Source: Exiguobacterium aurantiacum
Lineage (GTDB): Bacteria; Bacillota; Bacilli; Exiguobacteriales; Exiguobacteriaceae
NCBI RefSeq assembly: GCF_024362205.1
Contig: NZ_CP101462.1
Location: 2,565,001-2,629,000 of the forward strand
DNA: 64,000 nt
Direction: 5' to 3'
The notes beneath the pieces were generated by a model that searched no databases, was not told where the DNA came from, and was given only the letters and a program-made list of their open reading frames with translations. This document shows positions 42,904 to 51,596 of the stretch, one piece after another. Both the position numbers and the translations under genes were made by a program. Every line of letters begins with the position of its first letter. The stretch's first letter is position 1.

Positions 42904-43917
42904 TTACTTTTTGACCGGTGCGCAGGACGCCCGTTCAATCAACTGAACTGGGATGACGCGGCGTTCAGTCCGACGTTCTTTAGCTGTCATCTGCTCGATG
43001 AGCAGTTCAGCCGCCGCTTCCCCGATTTCATCCGTGTCTTGTCGGATTGTCGTCAGTTTCGGCGTGATGTACTTGATCATCTCGATGTCGTCATAGCCGA
43101 TAATCGAGATGTCTTCCGGGACTCGGAGACCGTGTTCATGGACGGCTTCGATGGCCCCGATGGCCATTTGATCGCCTGCGACGAAGACTGCGGTCGGCGG
43201 TGACTCAAGTTGTAATAACTTCTCCATCGCCTGTTTGCCTTCTTCGACCGAGAAGAACCCGGCGTTGACCAAGTAACCTGGTTGAATCGGCAAGTCGAGC
43301 TCCTCCATGGCGAGCTCATACCCTTTCACTCGGGCCGCACCGGCATCAATCGACGAGTCTCCGGCGATATGTGCGATGTGGCGATGGCCTAACTCATGCA
43401 AGTAGTTCACAGCAAGGCGGGCACCTTCCGTATTGTCCGAATAGACGACGCTGCAATTGGCGCTGTCCATGTCGACCACAACGATCGGGATGTCGCTCTG
43501 CATGAGCTCTTGTACTTGTTCGTCCATCCGGTCCGAACAAATGACGACGATACCGTCGACTGCTCGATGTTTGAAATGTTCGAGATAACTCATGTCACGG
43601 TTGCGAAGGTTTCGAGAGGCGAAAATCAAATCATAGCCGTGTTCCTCGGTCGCGTGACGGAAACTTTCAATGATGCCGTTAAAAAATGGATGCTTCATTC
43701 CGACTTCATTCGCTTCTGAGAACATGACCCCGATCGCCCACGATTTTTTCGTCGATAACGATTGTGCGTGCGCGTTCGGCAGATAGTCCATCTCAGCCGC
43801 AGCTTTTAATATTTTGGCTCTCGTCTTTTCGCTGACGTCCTTATAGTTGTTCAACGCTTTGGAGACCGTCGTAATCGAAAAGCCGGTTTTTTTAGCTAAA
43901 TCATAAATCGTGCCCAT
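42904..43917 (-). CDS. LacI-family transcriptional regulator of the ABC beta-glucoside operon
   Basis: 337 residues. N-terminal LacI HTH (TIYDLAKKTGFSITTVSKALN) with hinge helix, then a periplasmic-binding-like effector domain. Co-directional with the ABC operon 198 bp downstream and preceded by its own palindromic operator, so it likely represses itself and the transport genes until a beta-glucoside appears. Confidence 0.93.
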   Translation of the reverse strand: MGTIYDLAKKTGFSITTVSKALNNYKDVSEKTRAKILKAAAEMDYLPNAHAQSLSTKKSWAIGVMFSEANEVGMKHPFFNGIIESFRHATEEHGYDLIFASRNLRNRDMSYLEHFKHRAVDGIVVICSDRMDEQVQELMQSDIPIVVVDMDSANCSVVYSDNTEGARLAVNYLHELGHRHIAHIAGDSSIDAGAARVKGYELAMEELDLPIQPGYLVNAGFFSVEEGKQAMEKLLQLESPPTAVFVAGDQMAIGAIEAVHEHGLRVPEDISIIGYDDIEMIKYITPKLTTIRQDTDEIGEAAAELLIEQMTAKERRTERRVIPVQLIERASCAPVKK

Positions 43918-43932
43918 GTCATTCTCCTCTTC

Positions 43933-43948
43933 CCGAAAGCGCTTTCGG
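43933..43948. promoter_or_regulatory. LacI operator before its own gene, CCGAAAGCGCTTTCGG
   Basis: Perfect 16-bp palindrome 16 nt upstream of the start codon, matching the operators before the ABC operon; indicates autoregulation. Confidence 0.8.
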
Positions 43949-44063
43949 TAATTTGATTGTAGCGCATGAATTTGTAGGAATCAATTCTTTTTCGTGGAAT
44001 ATTTTGAGATTTATTTTCGTACCGTGTTTCTTCTATATTACTGCATCCAGACACTTTTTGTCG

Positions 44064-44936
44064 TTAGTGTGTCCGTGTATACAGCCAAACGAGATTCGTA
44101 AATTTCTGAACTTCCGTCTCCCCCGTCACGCCTTTGAACAGACGTTGGAAGGGCTTGAGCAATTGCTCGATGACGATTTTCCGGAGCCGGTCTTGGTGTA
44201 ACTCATACGTAATCGCCTCAAACAAATCCGCTTGTTCTTCGGTCATCTTGACGTGTGCGCGAATCCGTTCCGCCATCTCAATCAGTTCGTCTTTCGTAAC
44301 AAGGTTTTTATCCGTCGTACCACGCATCTGATCGACCGTGACCGGATTTAAAATATGCTCGTTCGTCTCGACCATGCGAGCCGCCATCAACTCGACGTAG
44401 GCGTATAAGTTCCGAATCAATTTCTGAATCGAATAGGCCGTATTCGTGATGCGGAGTGTGAACAGGATGTGTTGCAACATCCCATTGAAAAGCACCGTCA
44501 ACTCGACCGAGTACGGACGAATCTCCTCACCGATAATCTCGGTCAGACGCATGGCGAGCCACTCGATCTCATAAACCCGGTGCTGCAAGACGAGCTTCTT
44601 CAGCTCGGGCTCGTTCGCCGACATAATCGACTCGAACAAGGCATGCAGGTTCCGCTCTTCGTTCAATTGAATAAGGATGGAAATCTGCTCGATGAAGACG
44701 TCCTTGTCACGCTTGTCCCGTCCCATCTGCATCTCGATGCGGCGCTGGCCGGCGTCATAGCGCAAGTTCTCAAGGATATTGGCGACACAGTCCGTCTTCG
44801 AGGCGAAGTAATTGTAGAACGTCCCTTTCGAGATGTTCGCCCGCTCAATAATTTCTTGGACCGACGTCTGTTGCACCCCGTTCTCAATAAAGAGGTTCAT
44901 GGCGACATCGGCGACTTTTCGTTTCTTATCTTTCAT
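44064..44936 (-). CDS. TetR-family regulator of the divergent drug exporter
   Basis: 290 residues, longer than usual for TetR (about 200). TetR HTH at the N-terminus: VADVAMNLFIENGVQQTSVQ, then IIERANISKGTFYNYFASK. The extra length is a C-terminal helical extension after the ligand domain. ATG 44936 is chosen by its AGGA site; 27 upstream bases are also open. Divergent from an MFS exporter with a 25-bp inverted repeat between. Confidence 0.88.
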   Translation of the reverse strand: MKDKKRKVADVAMNLFIENGVQQTSVQEIIERANISKGTFYNYFASKTDCVANILENLRYDAGQRRIEMQMGRDKRDKDVFIEQISILIQLNEERNLHALFESIMSANEPELKKLVLQHRVYEIEWLAMRLTEIIGEEIRPYSVELTVLFNGMLQHILFTLRITNTAYSIQKLIRNLYAYVELMAARMVETNEHILNPVTVDQMRGTTDKNLVTKDELIEMAERIRAHVKMTEEQADLFEAITYELHQDRLRKIVIEQLLKPFQRLFKGVTGETEVQKFTNLVWLYTRTH

Positions 44937-44980
44937 ATCATTTCCTGCTCCGTTCTGTTTCATTTATAGATTCAGTATAT

Positions 44981-45005
44981 CATTTTGAACTGATAGTACA
45001 AAATG
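44981..45005. promoter_or_regulatory. Candidate TetR operator, CATTTTG-N11-CAAAATG
   Basis: Perfect 7-bp inverted repeat in the intergenic region between the TetR gene and the exporter, 44 bp from the regulator start and 86 bp from the exporter start. Confidence 0.7.
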
Positions 45006-45091
45006 GTTGATTTATTTATACGGTAGGTATAAAATCATCACATCGACACTTACTAGTATATAACTATTCACAACATAAAGGAGCAACTCGT

Positions 45092-46591
45092 ATGAAACCA
45101 GAATTCCAAAAGAAACCGCCGTATCTCATGCTCGCGGTCCTCTTTGCGGGGGCGTTCATCGCCTTCCTGAACAACTCTTTACTTAACGTCGCGCTCCCAT
45201 CGATCATGGTCGATTTAGAGATTGCTGACTACTCGACCGTCCAATGGCTCGCGACCGGCTTTATGCTCGTGACGGGCGTGCTCGTCCCGGCATCGGCCTA
45301 CTTGATCACCCGGTTCTCGAACCGGAGCCTCTTCATCACTTCGATGACGATTTTCGCTGTCGGGACGGCCATCGCCGCCTTCTCACCAAACTTCGGTGTC
45401 TTACTCACCGGTCGGATGATTCAAGCGGTCGGGGCGTCGACGATGGGACCGCTCTTGATGAACGTCATGCTTGTCAGTTTCCCGCGTGAAAAACGTGGAA
45501 CGGCGATGGGGATTTTCGGTCTCGTCATGATTTCAGCACCAGCCATCGGACCGACGCTTTCAGGTTACATCGTCGAGTATTACGACTGGCGCGTCTTGTT
45601 TGAGATGATTCTCCCGCTCGCCATCATCGGCCTCGGTCTCGCCATTTGGAAAGCTGAGAACGTCATGGTCCAGAATAAAGAGCAATCGCTCGACTATTTG
45701 TCACTCGTCTTATCGACGCTCGGGTTCGGTGGCGTCTTGTACGGCGTCAGCTCAGCGAGTTCAGACGGCTGGGATAACCCAATCGTCTTGACGACGATGA
45801 TTGTCGGTTTCGTCGCGTTGATCGCCTTCGTCATCCGTCAGCTCAACATGGAGAAGCCGCTTCTCGACTTGCGAGCCTATAAATATCCGATGTTTGCGCT
45901 CGCATCCATCATCGCCATGGTCAACGCCGTCGCCATGTTCTCCGGGATGATTTTGACACCGGCCTACGTTCAAAGCGTCCGCGGCATCTCGCCGCTCGAC
46001 TCTGGGCTCATGCTGTTACCGGGTGCCATCATCATGGGAATCATGTCGCCAATTACCGGGAAACTGTTCGATAAATTCGGGCCGAAGCTGCTCTCGATTA
46101 CAGGTCTCACGATTACGGCTATCTCGACGTATATGCTCGCCCACGTCCAGCTCGATTCGACGTATACGTACATCGTCACGACGTACACGCTCCGCATGTT
46201 CGGGATGTCGATGGTGATGATGCCCATCATGACCAATGGTCTCAACCAGCTACCGACGAGCCTTAACCCGCACGGAACGGCCATCAACAACACGGCCCAA
46301 CAAGTATCCGGTGCGATCGGGACAGCCGTCCTTGTCACGATCATGAACTCGGTGACGCGAACCGAAGCCGAATCGCTCATGACCGGCGTCGACCCAGCGA
46401 CACTCACCGAGAGTGCAATGGGCGCGTTGACACAGCAAGCGCTCCTGTCTGGAATTCAGTATTCGTTCTATGTCGCTCTTGGCATGAACATTTTGGCTCT
46501 CGTCCTCGCCTTCTTCGTGAAGCGGGTCGATGTTCGAAACCTTGATTTCAAACAAGAAGATATAAACAAAGAACTGAAACACGCAAACTAA
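45092..46591 (+). CDS. MFS multidrug exporter, DHA2 family (14 helices)
   Basis: 499 residues. The DHA2 opening is FLNNSLLNVALPSIMVDLEI, followed by WLATGFMLVTGVLVPASAYL and the antiporter motif C-like GLVMISAPAIGPTLSGYIVE. About 14 helices, as in EmrB/QacA/LmrB. Exports toxic compounds in exchange for protons; ligands unknown. Likely induced through the divergent TetR protein. ATG with AAGGAG. Confidence 0.93.
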   Translation: MKPEFQKKPPYLMLAVLFAGAFIAFLNNSLLNVALPSIMVDLEIADYSTVQWLATGFMLVTGVLVPASAYLITRFSNRSLFITSMTIFAVGTAIAAFSPNFGVLLTGRMIQAVGASTMGPLLMNVMLVSFPREKRGTAMGIFGLVMISAPAIGPTLSGYIVEYYDWRVLFEMILPLAIIGLGLAIWKAENVMVQNKEQSLDYLSLVLSTLGFGGVLYGVSSASSDGWDNPIVLTTMIVGFVALIAFVIRQLNMEKPLLDLRAYKYPMFALASIIAMVNAVAMFSGMILTPAYVQSVRGISPLDSGLMLLPGAIIMGIMSPITGKLFDKFGPKLLSITGLTITAISTYMLAHVQLDSTYTYIVTTYTLRMFGMSMVMMPIMTNGLNQLPTSLNPHGTAINNTAQQVSGAIGTAVLVTIMNSVTRTEAESLMTGVDPATLTESAMGALTQQALLSGIQYSFYVALGMNILALVLAFFVKRVDVRNLDFKQEDINKELKHAN

Positions 46592-46607
46592 ACAGACAAG
46601 AAATTAA

Positions 46608-46659
46608 TGTACAGGAAAATGGACGAGTCTCCTCAGAGGTTCGTCCATTTTCCTGTACA
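46608..46659. terminator. Large perfect hairpin between exporter gene and CRISPR array
   Basis: A 19-bp perfect inverted repeat (46608-46626 with 46641-46659) and a 14-nt loop that can pair further (CCTC/GAGG). AAAA on the left and TTTT on the right flank the GGACGA/TCGTCC core, so it can work as a bidirectional terminator of the exporter gene and of the array transcript. Confidence 0.7.
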
Positions 46660-46708
46660 ACGATGTAAATCATTTAAAAATGTCAATGCTTATGATACCG
46701 ATCATAAC

Positions 46709-48584
46709 TTTTCAATCCACGCACCTATGTGGGGGGCGATGACAGTTCGGTTTATAGTCATAACTTATTTGTCATTTCAATCCACGCACCTGCGTGAGGT
46801 GCGATTCATGTTCCTCACGAAAAAGGTGTCGGTCCATCTATTTCAATCCACGCACCTACGTGAGGTGCGATGTGAGTACGGCATCCGCCGCATCCGTGGC
46901 GCGAAATTTCAATCCACGCACCTACGTGAGGTGCGATCATCGAACCATCTTGAATGTTTGTAATCGCTAGAATTTCAATCCACGCACCTACGTGAGGTGC
47001 GATGTGGGGGCGCCTCCGCTACGGCGGCCGCTGCCATATTTCAATCCACGCACCTACGTGAGGTGCGATTCGGGGTCGTGTTATCAAAACCGACCGAGGT
47101 ACTATTTCAATCCACGCACCTACGTGAGGTGCGATTTGGCAGACGAGTCGCAGCGGTTGACACTTCTATTTCAATCCACGCACCTACGTGAGGTGCGATA
47201 CGAGCGTTCTCGATTACGGTGTGTTCTTGACCGTATTTCAATCCACGCACCTACGTGAGGTGCGATGACGATGGCGACATTATTATCAAATGTGGATTCT
47301 ATTTCAATCCACGCACCTACGTGAGGTGCGATCGGCGGCGTCGAACAGTTCGTAGCCGGGATGATATTTCAATCCACGCACCTACGTGAGGTGCGATCAA
47401 CCACACGATTGACGCGACCCGCTACGCATTGATTTCAATCCACGCACCTACGTGAGGTGCGATCTCAAATCACAGCTAAAGGGGTCAATTATAAATGATT
47501 TCAATCCACGCACCTACGTGAGGTGCGATTATCGCCGTTATCACCGACATCCTTCACGTCAATATTTCAATCCACGCACCTACGTGAGGTGCGATTGGGA
47601 CGAGTACGTAGACTAAGTATTATCCAACTTATTTCAATCCACGCACCTACGTGAGGTGCGATTGGCGCCTAAAGCGTGTTGTGCCGATTCGATGCCGATT
47701 TCAATCCACGCACCTACGTGAGGTGCGATCAAATGCGTTATTGTCAACCGGGTCAGGCGCGTTATTTCAATCCACGCACCTACGTGAGGTGCGATGCGAC
47801 TCCTTCAACTCGTCGGCCACTTCCAATTCATTTCAATCCACGCACCTACGTGAGGTGCGATACGAAAAATGTGCTTTTGAGACAAATTGAGACTATTTCA
47901 ATCCACGCACCTACGTGAGGTGCGATCGTGTAACCGTTCGTGAGCAACCAGTAAAGGATATTTCAATCCACGCACCTACGTGAGGTGCGATGGGACGAGT
48001 ACGTAGACTAAGTATTATCCAACTTATTTCAATCCACGCACCTACGTGAGGTGCGATACGAACGAGACAGCCGTCGACCGTGTCGTCGTAAATTTCAATC
48101 CACGCACCTACGTGAGGTGCGATCGGTCCCGCAAGGTGGTAAGGTCTACTTCATTAAATTTCAATCCACGCACCTACGTGAGGTGCGATGCGTATCGCCG
48201 CCTGTGTCGGGCCACCAATGATATTTCAATCCACGCACCTACGTGAGGTGCGATTGGATTGACTCGCAGGGACGACGTGGCCTATATGATTTCAATCCAC
48301 GCACCTACGTGAGGTGCGATAGTGATTGTATTGAAGTTCAGCATGTCCTCCGGATTTCAATCCACGCACCTACGTGAGGTGCGATCCAAACTCGGGCTTC
48401 CCAAACCGCTGGGTAACGAATTTCAATCCACGCACCTACGTGAGGTGCGATATTATGGAACGGAATACGACGTTGTTTCAATTGAATTTCAATCCACGCA
48501 CCTACGTGAGGTGCGATGCACGTCTACGGGCGCAGGGTACCGTCACCAAACAATTTCAATCCACGCACCTACGTGAGGTGCGAT
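46709..48584 (-). CRISPR. Type I-C CRISPR array, 29 repeats, 28 spacers
   Basis: 32-bp repeat, plus-strand start ATTTCAATCCACGC, palindromic part GCACCTACGTGAGGTGC, end GAT. Spacers are 32-35 bp. Read on the minus strand the repeat ends in GTGGATTGAAAT, the usual I-C orientation, so crRNA is transcribed leftward, away from the cas genes. Repeats 3-29 appear identical. Repeat 2 (46774) has one change and repeat 1 (46709) about five, marking the left side as the old trailer end. The spacer at 47596-47630 recurs at 47992-48025. Confidence 0.98.
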
Positions 48585-48764
48585 AGCCGATTCCAAATAA
48601 AAAACCGACTAAAAATAAATACAAGAAACAATATTATCCTTTTTAGGATTCAAACCTTAAAAATCATTCGTCTCTTGTCTAAGAATATGCTGAAAAAATG
48701 GTGCGAACCTTTCTAGAAAATACTGTGCGCTACATGTTCGCACTCACTAAAAACAACTTCCCCT
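48585..48764 (-). promoter_or_regulatory. CRISPR leader
   Basis: 180 AT-rich bases between cas2 and the newest repeat. It holds a perfect inverted repeat GTGCGAAC (48701-48708) / GTTCGCAC (48736-48743) and a short one ATCCT-TTTT-AGGAT (48636-48649). Expected to contain the array promoter and the integration signals. Confidence 0.85.
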
Positions 48765-49061
48765 TTAAAAAATGAGAGGTCCTTCCAAATCCAAAGATTC
48801 TTTTGCTCCATAATGCTCCACTTTTGTGGCATGTTGATTACCTAAACGATAAAATCGGAGACTGTCTTTATCCGCATCAACAATATCTTTTAACTTCAGC
48901 TTTAACGCTGTAAATTCAGTTTGATCAACGATGCATTCAAACACACTGTTCTGTACGCGCTGACCGTATTGCTGACAAACTTTCGCAACTTGTCTAAGCC
49001 GCTTCGTGCCTCCAGGTGAAATGGTATTCACATCATACGTCACTAAAACGAGCACATACAT
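48765..49061 (-). CDS. cas2: CRISPR adaptation protein Cas2
   Basis: 98 residues. Ferredoxin-like fold with VLVTYDVNTISPGGTKRLRQ (conserved Asp after the first strand) and SVFECIVD. Partner of Cas1 in spacer integration. Three bases after cas1, last cas gene before the leader. Confidence 0.96.
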   Translation of the reverse strand: MYVLVLVTYDVNTISPGGTKRLRQVAKVCQQYGQRVQNSVFECIVDQTEFTALKLKLKDIVDADKDSLRFYRLGNQHATKVEHYGAKESLDLEGPLIF

Positions 49062-49064
49062 CCC

Positions 49065-50096
49065 TCACTTGTATAGGAAAGTTGGATATTCTTCTAAGTC
49101 ACCACGCAAATGCCTGGCCAAGAGCAACGCTTGTGCGTAAGGCACGAGTCCCCACATCATTTTTTCTTTTAAGTAAGGATGCTGAATCATCTCCTGCTTT
49201 TTCTTCTGCCAGGAAGAGAGAAAAACTTTACGTCCTTCTTCCGTCATGAGTACAGCTCCGTTCTCCTTCTGAATAAAATGCTTCGCTTGAATGACTTTCA
49301 TATTGATTAGCGAAAGTACGAATCGATCTGCATAAATTCCGCGAAGCTCTTCCATCAAATCAAGCGCCAGCGAAATCCGTCCTGGACGTTCACGATGCAA
49401 AAATCCTACGTACGCATCGAGTCCGACTGCTTCGAGGGCCGCGCCAGTATCTCTTGCTAACAAGCTATAAGCGAATGACAACATTGCATTCACGCGATCA
49501 AGAGGTGGTCTTCTCGAACGTCCTTTAAACATGAAATCTTCTTTTTGTTGAAGAATCATATCGTCAAATAGTTGATTGTAGTGAACCGCTACTTTTCCTT
49601 CAAGTCCTCGTAACCTCTCCAAATCTTCGCATTCCTGAATTTCGATTAGCTTTCTTGAAAAATATTGTGATGTCTCTTTGAAACGCGCGACATCAATTCG
49701 CATCGGATAGTCTCGAGTCGTTCGTTCAAGCATCCATTTTTGATTGTATACTTTGCCAAGAATGAAGTTCCTTGCAAGTCGCGACGATTGGATTTCACAG
49801 TCAGAGTGGCGATATTGAGTTTTACGCAACACGACATTACCTTTACTTTCGCCAATAACGCGTGCTAAAAATCGACCGTTTTTCGTCATAAATGTCAAAG
49901 GAACATTGTTTTCAGCGCAATATCCCATTAATGCTGGACTTGCTCCCGTGTATCCGAACGTAACGATTCCTTCGAGATTATGGAGAGGCACTCGTCCTAA
50001 AATTTCGTCCTCTTTCTTTACGACTATATTCCCGCCATCAAGAGCAAGGTATGCATCCGACTGGTTCACGAATAGCGTATTCAACATCTTTTTCAC
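49065..50096 (-). CDS. cas1: CRISPR integrase Cas1, subtype I-C
   Basis: 343 residues, typical of I-C. Metal-binding residues are visible in RGLEGKVAVHYNQLF (Glu), YVGFLHRERPGR (His) and LALDLMEELRGIYAD (Asp/Glu). Integrates new spacers with Cas2. The cas4 stop overlaps its start by four bases. Confidence 0.97.
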   Translation of the reverse strand: MKKMLNTLFVNQSDAYLALDGGNIVVKKEDEILGRVPLHNLEGIVTFGYTGASPALMGYCAENNVPLTFMTKNGRFLARVIGESKGNVVLRKTQYRHSDCEIQSSRLARNFILGKVYNQKWMLERTTRDYPMRIDVARFKETSQYFSRKLIEIQECEDLERLRGLEGKVAVHYNQLFDDMILQQKEDFMFKGRSRRPPLDRVNAMLSFAYSLLARDTGAALEAVGLDAYVGFLHRERPGRISLALDLMEELRGIYADRFVLSLINMKVIQAKHFIQKENGAVLMTEEGRKVFLSSWQKKKQEMIQHPYLKEKMMWGLVPYAQALLLARHLRGDLEEYPTFLYK

Positions 50097-50752
50097 TCCC
50101 GAAGTCTCCTCTCCATATATTCACTGACACTTTCTCGCACCATCAATTCTGGCAAGCAGATATTTTGGAGTGAACAACTTTTACAATGTGGTCCGGTTTT
50201 TACTTTCGGGGTGTATCGTCGATGATAATAGCTGTTCATTTTTGTCACGATTGCTCTTACTTCTTGTTTTAATGCATCTGACAATAGTACAAGATGACGA
50301 TGCTTCGTTTCGTTGTAGTACAAATAACCCTCAGTAATTTGACATAAAAACATTTCCTCAAGACAAATTGCTTGCGCAGCTAACTGAAGCTCATCTTCTC
50401 TTCCAACTTTCGGCTTCCCACGCTTATACTCGACGGGAATCGGACGATACAGACTAGGGTTTCCATATAAGGAAACCCCAGCTGAATCCTCGACAAATTC
50501 AACGACATCACACTGACCGCTAATATTTAATGTCTCTGACTTAATTGCCATCCCTCGCACAATTAACTTATCTTTCCGCTTTTCACGTGCGGACGAATCA
50601 TCCGCTTTTTTGTGTACATGTTGCCCTTCAACGGTTCGAGAGTTTTCTTCCCATTGTTGTTCGATGTGAATGAGCGCCCACTGTCGTGGACAAAATTGAA
50701 AGTGTTGAATACCTGACAACAACAAATAGGAATCGTCTTGTTTATAATCCAT
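50093..50752 (-). CDS. cas4: Cas4 nuclease
   Basis: 219 residues. RecB-like nuclease: HFQFCPRQWALIH with first Cys, PVEYKRGKP with catalytic Lys, QLAAQAICLEEM, and three C-terminal Cys in GPHCKSCSLQNICLPEL that complete an iron-sulphur cluster. Trims prespacers and helps select the PAM in I-C systems. Overlaps cas7 by 11 bases. Confidence 0.96.
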   Translation of the reverse strand: MDYKQDDSYLLLSGIQHFQFCPRQWALIHIEQQWEENSRTVEGQHVHKKADDSSAREKRKDKLIVRGMAIKSETLNISGQCDVVEFVEDSAGVSLYGNPSLYRPIPVEYKRGKPKVGREDELQLAAQAICLEEMFLCQITEGYLYYNETKHRHLVLLSDALKQEVRAIVTKMNSYYHRRYTPKVKTGPHCKSCSLQNICLPELMVRESVSEYMERRLRE

Positions 50753-51596
50753 CCAAAACTTCAGGCTCTAGGCCATCAAGTGGAGCAACATGAATTTCAT
50801 AATCCGAAAAGTCTTTTGGCTCATCTGTCATCGATTTTACCGAAATGGAACGGTGCACTTTCGCCGATGAGTACTGTCCTAATTTCGAACTATGCTCCCA
50901 CCAATAGACTTTATGCACTTCCATACTTCCTTCAGGACGAGCAGAAGAAGCATCATTTTCAAACAATGTAACCAGTACCTGTTTTAATTTTTCTGCATCT
51001 TCTTTCGTGAAATTCGTTTTTTCAGCAAGTTGAGTATTAATACTTCCGTTTAATACATAGACTCCATGATCGACGCGATGTTTCATTCCCATCGTGTCAG
51101 AGCCACGTTCTTTGCCGCTCTCAGAGTTCACACTTTTCGTGATTTGCATACTCGTAACATCGATTGGGGCCACACTCGTTGCCGTGTGTATGGAGACAGG
51201 GCCACGCACACCAATGGACACTCCAGATTTCTCCCCTTTGAAAGCGAACACCTGACCAAACGAACGGACGTCCATCCATGCTGCACACGCTTCTTGTGCA
51301 AATTGATTTCCCATCCCTTTGCCCTTCATCAGCTTCTTCAATTCTTCATTTCCTTCAGCGCGATCTCGTAGACTTTCATAACTATCTGAACGACGATCAT
51401 TCGATTGTACAAAAATAGACTCGCCCATATCTTGGAGACGGTTCCGAATCTTACGTTTAATGGCGACATCTGAAATTTCGCCATAACCATCGTAATTCTG
51501 ACGTGGGCGGTTACCGTTGAGCGGATCTCCGTTCGGGTTTGCTTTAGAAACAGACAGAATGACGGTAAAATCGATTTTGTGATCTAATACGTTCAT
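50742..51596 (-). CDS. cas7: Cas7 (Csd2) backbone subunit
   Basis: 284 residues. RAMP-fold backbone protein that coats the crRNA in the I-C Cascade complex. The family start is VILSVSKANPNGDPLNGNRP and the late region has KRGSDTMGMKHRVDHG-like content. Overlaps cas8c by four bases. Confidence 0.95.
   Translation of the reverse strand: MNVLDHKIDFTVILSVSKANPNGDPLNGNRPRQNYDGYGEISDVAIKRKIRNRLQDMGESIFVQSNDRRSDSYESLRDRAEGNEELKKLMKGKGMGNQFAQEACAAWMDVRSFGQVFAFKGEKSGVSIGVRGPVSIHTATSVAPIDVTSMQITKSVNSESGKERGSDTMGMKHRVDHGVYVLNGSINTQLAEKTNFTKEDAEKLKQVLVTLFENDASSARPEGSMEVHKVYWWEHSSKLGQYSSAKVHRSISVKSMTDEPKDFSDYEIHVAPLDGLEPEVLDGL

Noticed and set aside
46709-48584. Self-targeting spacers
   Set aside because: No spacer match elsewhere in the window was noticed by eye; this is not an exhaustive comparison.
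46607-48716. Many short reading frames with repeated STHLREVR or NPRTYVRCD stretches
   Set aside because: They are frame translations of the CRISPR repeat, not genes.
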